From the NCBI GenBank assembly GCA_021841795.1, contig JAKCDN010000183.1, positions 1-6,553 on the forward strand: 6,553 nt of DNA, in the 5' to 3' direction. This DNA is from Acidobacteriota bacterium (GTDB lineage Bacteria > Acidobacteriota > Terriglobia > Terriglobales > Acidobacteriaceae). This document shows, in pieces, positions 1 through 4,970 of the stretch (position 1 is its first letter; the number at the start of each line of letters is the position of its first letter). Position numbers and translations under genes: made by a program. The notes below the pieces were generated by a model. That model ran no database searches. It had not been told where the DNA came from and saw only the letters and a list, made by a program, of their open reading frames with translations.

Positions 1-117
1 GAGATGCTGCAAACAACGGTCTGTCGTAGAACTGGTTGCATAAATGCCTCCGAACGATGATTAAGCGAATGCAATGGAAGAAGCCCTGAAACACGGTGAG
101 AGAGCAATCGAAACGCA

Positions 118-228
118 CCTGGATGCTGGTGCAGATCCGCCTATCATCATCCGATCAACCGCATTGGTGAGCTCCTGCCCAGGAGCCTGGCCGTAACCCT
201 CCAGTCAGAGCCGGCAGAAGCCGATTAA
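118..228 (+). pseudogene. Probable IS66-family transposase 3' end (remnant)
   Basis: A plus-strand reading frame from 142 to the TAA at 226-228 encodes a 28-residue tail containing PINRIGELLPRSLAV. This resembles the C-terminal signature of IS66-family TnpC transposases (family pattern roughly H-P-x-N-R-I-x-E-L-L-P). Immediately upstream, in another frame (about 118-140), the residues WMLVQIR resemble the D-V-L-V-x-I that precedes the signature in the family, which implies a frameshift near 140. No further upstream part of the protein can be recognised in bases 1-117. The call rests on one short motif, so it is tentative. It would fit the decayed mobile-element character of this end of the window. 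A GGGCGCC sequence near 260 could be the remains of an IS66 terminal repeat, but this is speculative. Confidence 0.4.
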
Positions 229-322
229 GAACCGAATAGGAGTCCACCTAAAATAAGTGGGCGCCTTTAAGGATCATCGCCCTCGTCAAAAGGGAAGCCC
301 CCCACGCAGACCTGTGAATACT

Positions 323-343
323 CCACCGCCTAACAGGCGGTGG
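323..343 (-). repeat. Right-end hairpin of the IS200-type remnant
   Basis: CCACCGCCT (323-331) and AGGCGGTGG (335-343) form a perfect 9-bp stem with a 3-nt loop. It lies about 45 bases downstream of the transposase stop codon, where the right-end recognition hairpin of an IS200/IS605 element is expected. There is no T-run after it on the minus strand, so a rho-independent terminator is less likely. Confidence 0.5.
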
Positions 344-371
344 CTTCGGTTTACAGCTGGAAGCCAGATTG

Positions 372-389
372 ATCGGCCATGCGGCCGAT
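372..389 (-). repeat. Short hairpin abutting the tnpA stop codon
   Basis: ATCGGCC (372-378) and GGCCGAT (383-389) form a 7-bp stem with a 4-nt loop that touches the transposase stop codon at 389-391. It may be part of the element's structured 3' end or a weak terminator. It could also be chance in GC-rich DNA. Confidence 0.3.
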
Positions 390-765
390 TACACCACGTT
401 GCCATCATCGTCTGGCGCGGGAAGCCTTTGCTCCTCGATATATCGCTTCCAGACCTCGTCGGTCACGTTGCCGCTTGTGGTCACCCAATAGCCTCGCGCC
501 CAGAGGTGCTGGCCCCAGTACCGCTTACGCAGTCGCGCATATTCGATCAACAGCTTGTAAGAACGCTTCCCCTGCATGTACTGCACTGCCCGGATACTGA
601 GATATATGGCCGTATCCCGATCAGCATATGCACGTGGTCTCGGTTGATCGATCCGGCCTAGATCAACATTTCCTGGCTCCGGGCGATCCCTCGAAGCAGT
701 TCGCGGCATCGTTGCCCTACATCCCCTTCAAGCACCTGATACCCATACTTCGTCGTCCATGCCAA
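389..765 (-). pseudogene. tnpA: IS200/IS605-family TnpA (Y1 transposase), truncated and frameshifted
   Basis: The functional family is a single-strand DNA transposase that uses an HUH metal site and one catalytic tyrosine. The first frame starts at WTTKYGYQVLEGDVGQR (W codon 757-759). It hits a TAG stop at 658-660 and then continues in the same frame into NRDHVHML, where the HVH motif is at 628-636. Near 590-596 one base appears to be missing: the frame moves to RAVQYMQGKRSYKL and then KRYWGQHLWARGYWVTTSGN. The catalytic tyrosine is retained in VTDEVWKRYIEEQ (Tyr codon 440-442). The protein ends at the TAA at 389-391. About 15-20 N-terminal residues are absent. With a stop, a frameshift and a missing start, it cannot make an active enzyme. 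The family assignment is strong because the motifs fall in the right order. Confidence 0.78.
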
Positions 766-1160
766 CTAAATCGCAAACTGCCCCGGATCGTCCTTCCGCG
801 GATTGAATACAGACGCGCCGCTATTTGCCACGTCCGCGACGTTCTTTGTTGCGAGATAAAGAGCGTGTTCAATCGCCGCGGCTGCGAGCAGCGTGTCGAT
901 GACCGAAGGAGAGTGGCCGGTCAAACGCTTGACCTCACCGCTGATGGCTCCCCAGCGCCGCCACCGCCCGTCGCAGACGCGGGCGCCGTTTGTCGCCGGG
1001 AGGCAGATGCTGGATGCCTTTTTTGATATTCGCAAATGGCGAGAATGCTCAGATAGAGCGTGTGCTCCGGCAGAGACTCGATCCACTTTGCGACTTTCGG
1101 GTCGGGCCTCGCGCCACTTACTTCGGCAATAACGCTGATATCGTGCAACCAGCTATTCAC
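766..1160 (-). pseudogene. vapC: VapC/FitB-like PIN-domain toxin, frameshifted
   Basis: Intact relatives are PIN-domain ribonucleases of about 140 residues, inhibited by a partner antitoxin. Translation from the GTG at 1158-1160 (AAGGA about 10 bases upstream) gives NSWLHDISVIAEVSG, then PDPKVAKWIESLPEHTLYLS and ICEYQK. The expected first acidic residues, D in HDIS and E in ICEYQK, are present. At the A6 run (T6 on the plus strand, 1019-1024) one extra A shifts the frame: removing it restores QKGIQHLPPGDKRRPRL. A second lesion, probably a short deletion around 957-980, moves the reading to a third frame with RRWGAISGEVKRLTGHSPS, then VIDTLLAAAAIEH and LATKNVADVANSGASVFNP. This ends at the TAG at 766-768 and retains the late acidic D of VIDTLL. 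Total length (395 nt) is slightly short. The antitoxin remnant precedes it by 32 bases. At least two lesions make it non-functional. Confidence 0.78.
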
Positions 1161-1192
1161 GGCGCGATTTTCCTTCCGGCATCGTGTCTACG

Positions 1193-1408
1193 TTACAGAT
1201 CAAGATCGGAAAGTCCAAGCTCCCGAAGAAAGCGAACCAGCGGCTGGTATCCCTTGGGCTTGGGGAGCAGTTGCTTGTACGCTGCGGGCGCAAGGATCAC
1301 GGCTGCGTCTTTGCTGCGTATCGTCACCAGTTGCGGTCCCTCGGTCCCGGCCTACCGCACCACCTCACTGAGCCGCACTTTGGCGCCTTCGAGTTTCCGC
1401 TGTTCCAT
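1193..1408 (-). pseudogene. Phd/YefM-like antitoxin with in-frame stop
   Basis: From the ATG at 1406-1408 one open frame of 71 codons runs to the TAA at 1193-1195, interrupted by a single TAG at codon 19 (1352-1354). The product would read MEQRKLEGAKVRLSEVVR, stop, AGTEGPQLVTIRSKDAAVIL, then APAAYKQLL and a C-terminal RFLRELGLSDLDL. The pattern L-S-E-V-V-R, then G-P-Q-x-V-T-I-R, then A-A-V-I-L and x-x-Y-x-x-L is the Phd/YefM DNA-binding fold. The hydrophobic C-terminal tail would be the toxin-binding part. Such proteins neutralise the PIN toxin and repress their own operon. Its position just upstream of the vapC remnant supports the pairing. The frame is otherwise intact, so a single substitution may have inactivated it. 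A restart downstream could make only a fragment lacking the N-terminal DNA-binding strands. Confidence 0.72.
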
Positions 1409-1729
1409 GCGAGCCAACGCTACCGAAGACGAGACTGCGGGTTTTGCACGCATTGCGAGAGAGGAGGACATTGATGATAGATCCTGGCGCGATCTGACTA
1501 TCTAACCTGGTTCTACAACGAATCCGGAGTCGCAGATGCAGCGAACTTGTAGCCGTCAAAGCGCCCGGAAGCCACGGGATTCAATAAGGCACACTCGGTT
1601 CGTACCAAGCCGTTCAATCACAAGTAATTATTTCCACCCAATCTCAACCGGCTTCCATCAATCGCTTGACCGCCTTCAAAAGACGCACGCGCTCGCTTCA
1701 TCACCTTCGCTTGCATTCGCTGCCGCCTT
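1409..1729. other. No gene recognised
   Basis: This 321-base stretch separates the end of the TPR/barrel gene from the dead antitoxin gene. I see no conserved reading frame, tRNA-like fold or T-tailed hairpin on either strand. A terminator for the three-gene operon should lie here, but none is evident. On the plus strand a short open tail ends at 1505 with ARIAREEDIDDRSWRDLTI, which looks protein-like but is not recognised. Confidence 0.5.
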
Positions 1730-3373
1730 TCAATTCAACCCTTCGGCATAAAACGCGTTGTTCCCCGTCCGCAGATCCCGGCCGTAAGAAAACACCAGCC
1801 CCACGCCCAGCGCGCGCACCTTCAGCTGCGCGCCGGTGTCGAACAGCCACTGCTGCGAGCCCAGCGCCGCTCCCGGATCGGCAATCCTCCCAATGTCGAG
1901 AAGCGGGCCCAGCTGCACCTGCACCAGCCCGTTGCTGTAAATATTCTTGTCCATCTCCGCATTCTCAAGAAAGTATTCGCGGCCCAGCGGCGCGCTGCCC
2001 TTGCGCCCGTCGCGCGTGCCGATATGCGCATGCATGGGCAGGTCATTGTCGCGCTCCAGGCCAAGAATATACAGCTCATCGAGCGGCGCTTGTCCGAAGA
2101 TCCGCCCCCACCTGATCTGCTGCCTCGTCTCGTAATCATTGCCCTGCCGCTGCGGCAGCCACTGCCAGCAGAGTGACCCCGCCGCCTTCTCAAAAGTCTG
2201 TGCCGGCCTGGCCCATAGCCGCGCGGTCTCGGCTTCCGCGCCGGCGCTCAAAATAAAGCGATGCTCCGGCACGCGCCAGAGTACGCCTGTCAACTGCCCC
2301 TGCTGTTTCAGCGCCACCCCTGAGGCCAGCATCTGCGGCGTCAATACCGTCCCCGCCTCCACGTTGCGAAAATCCCGATGCGACACCTCCGCGCCCAGCC
2401 GCCAGCCCATCCTCCCGCCGGCAAACGACACCAGATCGAATCCGCCTTTCTCCGTGCGCATGTTGAAGCTGGCCAGCAACGGCGCCGGCCCCGTGAAGCT
2501 GTCGCGCAGCGCCCAGTTTTCATTGCGCAGGTCCGCGCCTGCCTCCCAGCGATATCGGGCCTTGCCCTCCCACGGGCCAGATACTCTGCCGAACGCACGC
2601 CGCTTCTCCGCATCCCAGCGCAACATCGAATCCACGTTCACCGCCTCCCGCCGCAGGTTCCACAACCCCGGCTCCACGGCCTGGAACGGCAGTCCGCGCA
2701 GCGCCAGCAGAACATCTCCCCAACCCGCGCCGCCCAGACCATCCAGCTCGCGCGCGCGCAGTGTCGCATTCAGGCTGCCATCCGCCTGCATGTCAAGCTC
2801 CAGTTGAAACTCCGGAAAGATCCCCAGCCCGCGCAGCCGCGTCTCGGTGGCCAGGTACTGCGGCAGCAGCAGCGTGCTGGCCGGCGCAAATGCAAAGGCA
2901 TGGTCCAGCAGCGCCGGCGAAACCCGCGGAACCGGCGTCGCCCGTACCGCTCCAATCTGCGGCTTCCCTGCCCGGTTCCAGTACTTCAGCGCCGCCTCAA
3001 AATTGCCGTCGAGAAAGTAGAGCGTCGCCAGAAACTGATTGGCGTAGTCGTCGTGCGGCGCAAGCCGCAACGCCTGGTGCAGCCGGCGCTCCGCAAGCGC
3101 ATTCTTTTTCTGTTTGAATGCCACTCCCGCCAGCTCCAGCGGGAACCGCTCCTCGCGCGGGGCAAGCCGCCAGCCTCGCTCCAGCGCGCTTTCCGCCGCG
3201 GCCCAGCGGCCTTCCTGCGCCAGAGCCATGCCGTCAGCGAATTCCTGGCTTGCGCTCCGCGGCGGCGGTGCGGATCTCTGCGCCGGCGCCGCAATGCAGC
3301 CGGCAGCCAGAATCAACACCATCCATCGCCGCCATCGCGCAACACAGGGCCATGCCGCGCAGGCTGCCATCAT
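1730..3373 (-). CDS. TPR-repeat outer-membrane beta-barrel protein, function unknown
   Basis: The protein is 547 residues from the chosen ATG at 3371-3373. That start overlaps the stop of the upstream peptidase gene as ATGA, so translational coupling is likely; an ATG further upstream exists but would overlap by 52 bases. The N-terminus (WRRWMVLILAAGCIAAPAQ) is a signal peptide, possibly with a weak lipobox (AAGC). Residues about 43-135 form two to three TPR-like helix pairs, for example GMALAQEGRWAAAESALERG and FLATLYFLDGNFEAALKYWN. From about residue 200 onward the chain alternates aromatic/polar strands with short turns, including RYRWEAGADLRNENWAL and GLVFSYGRDLRTGNNAFY. The tail around ELYILGLERDNDLPMHAH and DGRKGSAPLGREYFLENAEM resembles C-terminal barrel segments of Omp85/surface-antigen proteins. 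I infer a periplasmic TPR followed by an outer-membrane barrel. Its place after a PA2778-like peptidase suggests a shared envelope role. The substrate is unknown. Confidence 0.78.
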   Translation of the reverse strand: MMAACAAWPCVARWRRWMVLILAAGCIAAPAQRSAPPPRSASQEFADGMALAQEGRWAAAESALERGWRLAPREERFPLELAGVAFKQKKNALAERRLHQALRLAPHDDYANQFLATLYFLDGNFEAALKYWNRAGKPQIGAVRATPVPRVSPALLDHAFAFAPASTLLLPQYLATETRLRGLGIFPEFQLELDMQADGSLNATLRARELDGLGGAGWGDVLLALRGLPFQAVEPGLWNLRREAVNVDSMLRWDAEKRRAFGRVSGPWEGKARYRWEAGADLRNENWALRDSFTGPAPLLASFNMRTEKGGFDLVSFAGGRMGWRLGAEVSHRDFRNVEAGTVLTPQMLASGVALKQQGQLTGVLWRVPEHRFILSAGAEAETARLWARPAQTFEKAAGSLCWQWLPQRQGNDYETRQQIRWGRIFGQAPLDELYILGLERDNDLPMHAHIGTRDGRKGSAPLGREYFLENAEMDKNIYSNGLVQVQLGPLLDIGRIADPGAALGSQQWLFDTGAQLKVRALGVGLVFSYGRDLRTGNNAFYAEGLN

Positions 3374-3915
3374 TTCAGCTCGGGAACCGCAAGCAGCGTC
3401 CAGTTCCCCGTCGCCTTCCATTCGCGCTCGAACTGCGCGTCGTCTTCCTTCAGCAGCTTGCGCTGCGCCGGATCGTTCATCAGCACCACATGTTCCGCGT
3501 CATTCACGCCCGCGAGCACCACGTAATGCAGCTCGTCGTCGCCTCGCGGCTTCAGCGCCGCAATCAGCGGACGTCCCTTTGCAAGCTCCTGTTCCATGTC
3601 ATCCCAGTCGCCCGCGTACGCAAAGGCGCTATATCCGTGCTGCTGCATATACTGCAACAGCGCCGTTGCGTTCACGCCATGCCGGCCCGGCGGCAGCGCG
3701 CTCAGAATCTCGTCCACATCCGCTGCGGCTGCGGCAGTCCGGTGCAGCTTCTGCTGCCAGTACTGCATCACCATGGACACTGCCGCCGGACCGCAGCCCT
3801 GCTTCTGCTGGGGCACAAAGGGAACATCCAGCCACAGCTCCGCTGCCGTCGCGGCCCATCCCACTCCGCATCCGGAAATGAAGAGCGCGGCCGCCAGAAC
3901 TCCTCGGCGCTCCAT
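3370..3915 (-). CDS. C39-like cysteine peptidase lipoprotein (PA2778-like)
   Basis: Numbered from the ATG at 3919-3921, the product has 183 residues. AGGCGG lies directly against that ATG but six bases before the in-frame ATG at 3913-3915, so the latter is preferred (181 residues). The N-terminus RRGVLAAALFISGC is a signal peptide ending in a lipobox, ISGC, with Cys18 as the likely lipidated residue. The papain-like C39 domain follows. LDVPFVPQQKQGCGPAAVSM carries the oxyanion glutamines and catalytic Cys43; LHYVVLAG carries His132; VLMNDPAQRKLL carries Asp150. These fit a complete Cys-His-Asp triad. C39 domains in peptide exporters cut leaders after double glycine, but there is no ABC transporter here. 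PA2778-family lipoproteins normally also have a C-terminal TPR, which this protein lacks; the next gene begins with one. It lies between a PA2779-like gene (16-base gap from the preferred start) and the TPR/barrel gene (ATGA overlap). Its substrate is unknown. Confidence 0.85.
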   Translation of the reverse strand: MERRGVLAAALFISGCGVGWAATAAELWLDVPFVPQQKQGCGPAAVSMVMQYWQQKLHRTAAAAADVDEILSALPPGRHGVNATALLQYMQQHGYSAFAYAGDWDDMEQELAKGRPLIAALKPRGDDELHYVVLAGVNDAEHVVLMNDPAQRKLLKEDDAQFEREWKATGNWTLLAVPELK

Positions 3916-3931
3916 CTTCATCCGCCTGTAA

Positions 3932-4336
3932 TTAGTGAACCGCCACGATAATCAGAATCAGTGCCGCAACCGCGATCAATATAATCAGCAGGTCGTGATC
4001 CGACATGTTTCCTGCGGCAAACTCATTCTGCGCCTTGGTCGCGCGCTGCGCCAGTTGCGCCGCTTCCTGGTCGCTCAGTCCGGCCACCGCATTCTGCACC
4101 TGGACCGGATTCATATGCGCCGATTCCAGCGCCTGCGTCGCCTCGGCTGAGCTCAAAAATCCCTTCAGCGTCGCAACGTTCTGCGCTCGAACATTCGAGG
4201 CTTCCTGCCCCGCCTTCTGCAGCTCAAGCGGGCTCACGACATGAGGCGCGGTCTGCGCTAAAACCATCTGCGGAGTGGCGATTGCAAGCACTGCAACTGA
4301 CATAAAACCAATCGGTTGCAAAAATTTGGAAATCAT
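3932..4336 (-). CDS. PA2779-family small membrane protein
   Basis: This is a 134-residue protein with an N-terminal signal or membrane segment (GFMSVAVLAIATPQMVLAQ, residues about 10-28) and a second hydrophobic segment at the C-terminus (LLIILIAVAALILIIVAVH). Between them is a helical, glutamine- and alanine-rich stretch containing VQNAVAGLSDQEAAQLAQRA. The motif G-L-(S/T)-D-x-E-x-A-x-L-A, a short linker and one terminal transmembrane helix is what I recall for the PA2779 family, a proteobacterial group of unknown function encoded beside PA2778-type C39 peptidases. The next gene here encodes such a peptidase, which strongly supports the call. GGAGG (plus strand 4346-4350) sits nine bases upstream of the ATG. 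As first gene of the operon it may be a membrane anchor, partner or substrate of the peptidase; I cannot choose between these. Confidence 0.82.
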   Translation of the reverse strand: MISKFLQPIGFMSVAVLAIATPQMVLAQTAPHVVSPLELQKAGQEASNVRAQNVATLKGFLSSAEATQALESAHMNPVQVQNAVAGLSDQEAAQLAQRATKAQNEFAAGNMSDHDLLIILIAVAALILIIVAVH

Positions 4337-4345
4337 ACGTCAAAA

Positions 4346-4350
4346 CCTCC
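4346..4350 (-). promoter_or_regulatory. Shine-Dalgarno site of the PA2779-like gene
   Basis: The minus strand reads GGAGG nine bases before the ATG at 4334-4336. It is the strongest ribosome binding site in the window and fixes the first start of the operon. Confidence 0.75.
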
Positions 4351-4379
4351 GGGGGAGAGAAGAGTTGATGCGCTCGTTG

Positions 4380-4398
4380 GAGCTGCTGCAAGCAGCTC
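4380..4398 (-). promoter_or_regulatory. Leader hairpin at the operon RNA 5' end
   Basis: GAGCTGC (4380-4386) and GCAGCTC (4392-4398) form a perfect 7-bp stem with a 5-nt loop. If the TATAAT box at 4410-4415 is used, transcription starts near 4403, so the hairpin begins about five bases into the RNA. It could protect the 5' end, or as DNA serve as an operator palindrome. No regulator gene is adjacent. Confidence 0.4.
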
Positions 4399-4409
4399 GC
4401 ACTGAAGTC

Positions 4410-4415
4410 ATTATA
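4410..4415 (-). promoter_or_regulatory. Probable -10 box of the PA2779/C39/TPR operon
   Basis: The minus strand carries an exact TATAAT preceded by GAATTGTA. It lies about 74 bases upstream of the first gene's ATG, giving an untranslated leader of roughly 67 bases. No good TTGACA-like -35 box is found 16-18 bases further up (the best hexamer is around CAGGGT). The promoter may therefore be weak or activator-dependent. Confidence 0.5.
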
Positions 4416-4593
4416 TACAATTCACGCATTCCACCCTGGTGCGGCGCCGCCGCTTCGGCCCGGCCTCAGAGTCTCTCGGTTCATGCTCCACTGCGCCGTC
4501 TCACGCAAAACACGTGCTTTGCCTTTTTGGCAGACGCCCCGGTCAACGACCCTGCAGCATGATTCTGCGTGCAATAGGCGCTTGCCCCACGCG

Positions 4594-4674
4594 CCAACGA
4601 AGCCAGCTCTCCCACCGAAGCCGGTTGACCCATGTACCAGCGAAGCCAGTTCTCCCACTGAAAATGGTTGCCCC
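4594..4674. repeat. Two imperfect 38-base tandem repeats
   Basis: Copy 1 (4594-4631) and copy 2 (4637-4674) match at 31 of 38 positions by hand alignment and are separated by five bases. Both start with a CGAAGCCAG-containing segment and end in GGTTG(A/C)CCC. CGAAGCC occurs a third time inside copy 1. The period of 43 is not a multiple of three, so this is not a protein repeat. Confidence 0.7.
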
Positions 4675-4703
4675 AGGTGCCTCACTTCTGATGGGCACCT
4701 GGG
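4672..4703. repeat. 10-bp stem hairpin next to the tandem repeats
   Basis: CCCAGGTGCC (4672-4681) pairs perfectly with GGCACCTGGG (4694-4703) around a 12-nt loop. It overlaps the last bases of the second tandem repeat. There is no T-run on either side, so it is not a standard terminator. It may be a recombination, RNA or mobile-element end structure. Confidence 0.65.
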
Positions 4704-4970
4704 AGACCACGCACCTACCCCGGGCTTTTCACACGGTTGCTTTGCGGGACTCCAGTTGGCCGATACTTCCCCCCCTGGCCGACCAACCGCCCGCAACCCC
4801 GTCGATGAGCGCATTGCCCTGTTACCGACAACGGACAATGAGATGCACTTGTCAGCTAGGCCGTGTATACAGCCACTTGATCGCGGGGCGCAACCTAATC
4901 AGCGGCTGAGATCAAGATCAGCTCCTTTAGGTCGCCCCCCCCCGCGGATCGGCAACACTTCTGACGGGAC

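Larger units (their letters stand above)
323..765 (-). mobile_element. Decayed IS200/IS605-family element
   Basis: The stretch contains a disabled Y1 (HUH) transposase followed downstream on the same strand by a perfect 9-bp stem hairpin. That arrangement is typical of IS200/IS605 elements, which lack terminal inverted repeats and are recognised through subterminal hairpins. The transposase N-terminus and the left-end hairpin are missing. The fragment begins directly against the end of the dead vapC gene, so the element is truncated as well as mutated. No accessory tnpB gene is visible. The exact outer boundary past the hairpin cannot be set from sequence alone. Confidence 0.6.
4416..4970. 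other. Intergenic region with repeats, no supported gene
   Basis: About 550 bases between sduA and the operon promoter. Long open frames exist on both strands but overlap each other, lack ribosome binding sites and family motifs, and run across a non-triplet tandem repeat. The region holds the 43-base-period repeat, a 10-bp hairpin and a run of nine C at 4935-4943. No clear rho-independent terminator for sduA is visible. Confidence 0.6.

Noticed and set aside
257..661. Plus-strand open frame over the IS200 remnant
   Set aside because: It is antisense to clear transposase motifs, including HVH and the catalytic tyrosine region.
990..1505. Plus-strand open frame of 171 residues ending in IAREEDIDDRSWRDLTI
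   Set aside because: It runs antisense to the toxin-antitoxin remnants. The last 20 residues or so look protein-like and may be a fragment of another gene, but I could not match them to a family.
1640..1729. Minus-strand short tail RVRLLKAVKRLMEAG before a stop
   Set aside because: It looks helical and could be the end of a lost gene, but it is too short and has no start or family match.
2139..3951. Long plus-strand open frames (about 2139-2807, 2378-3526, 3114-3881, 3118-3951)
   Set aside because: They lie opposite the TPR/barrel and C39 genes, are rich in Arg, Pro, Ser and Ala, and have no family motif. They are typical shadows of high-GC genes.
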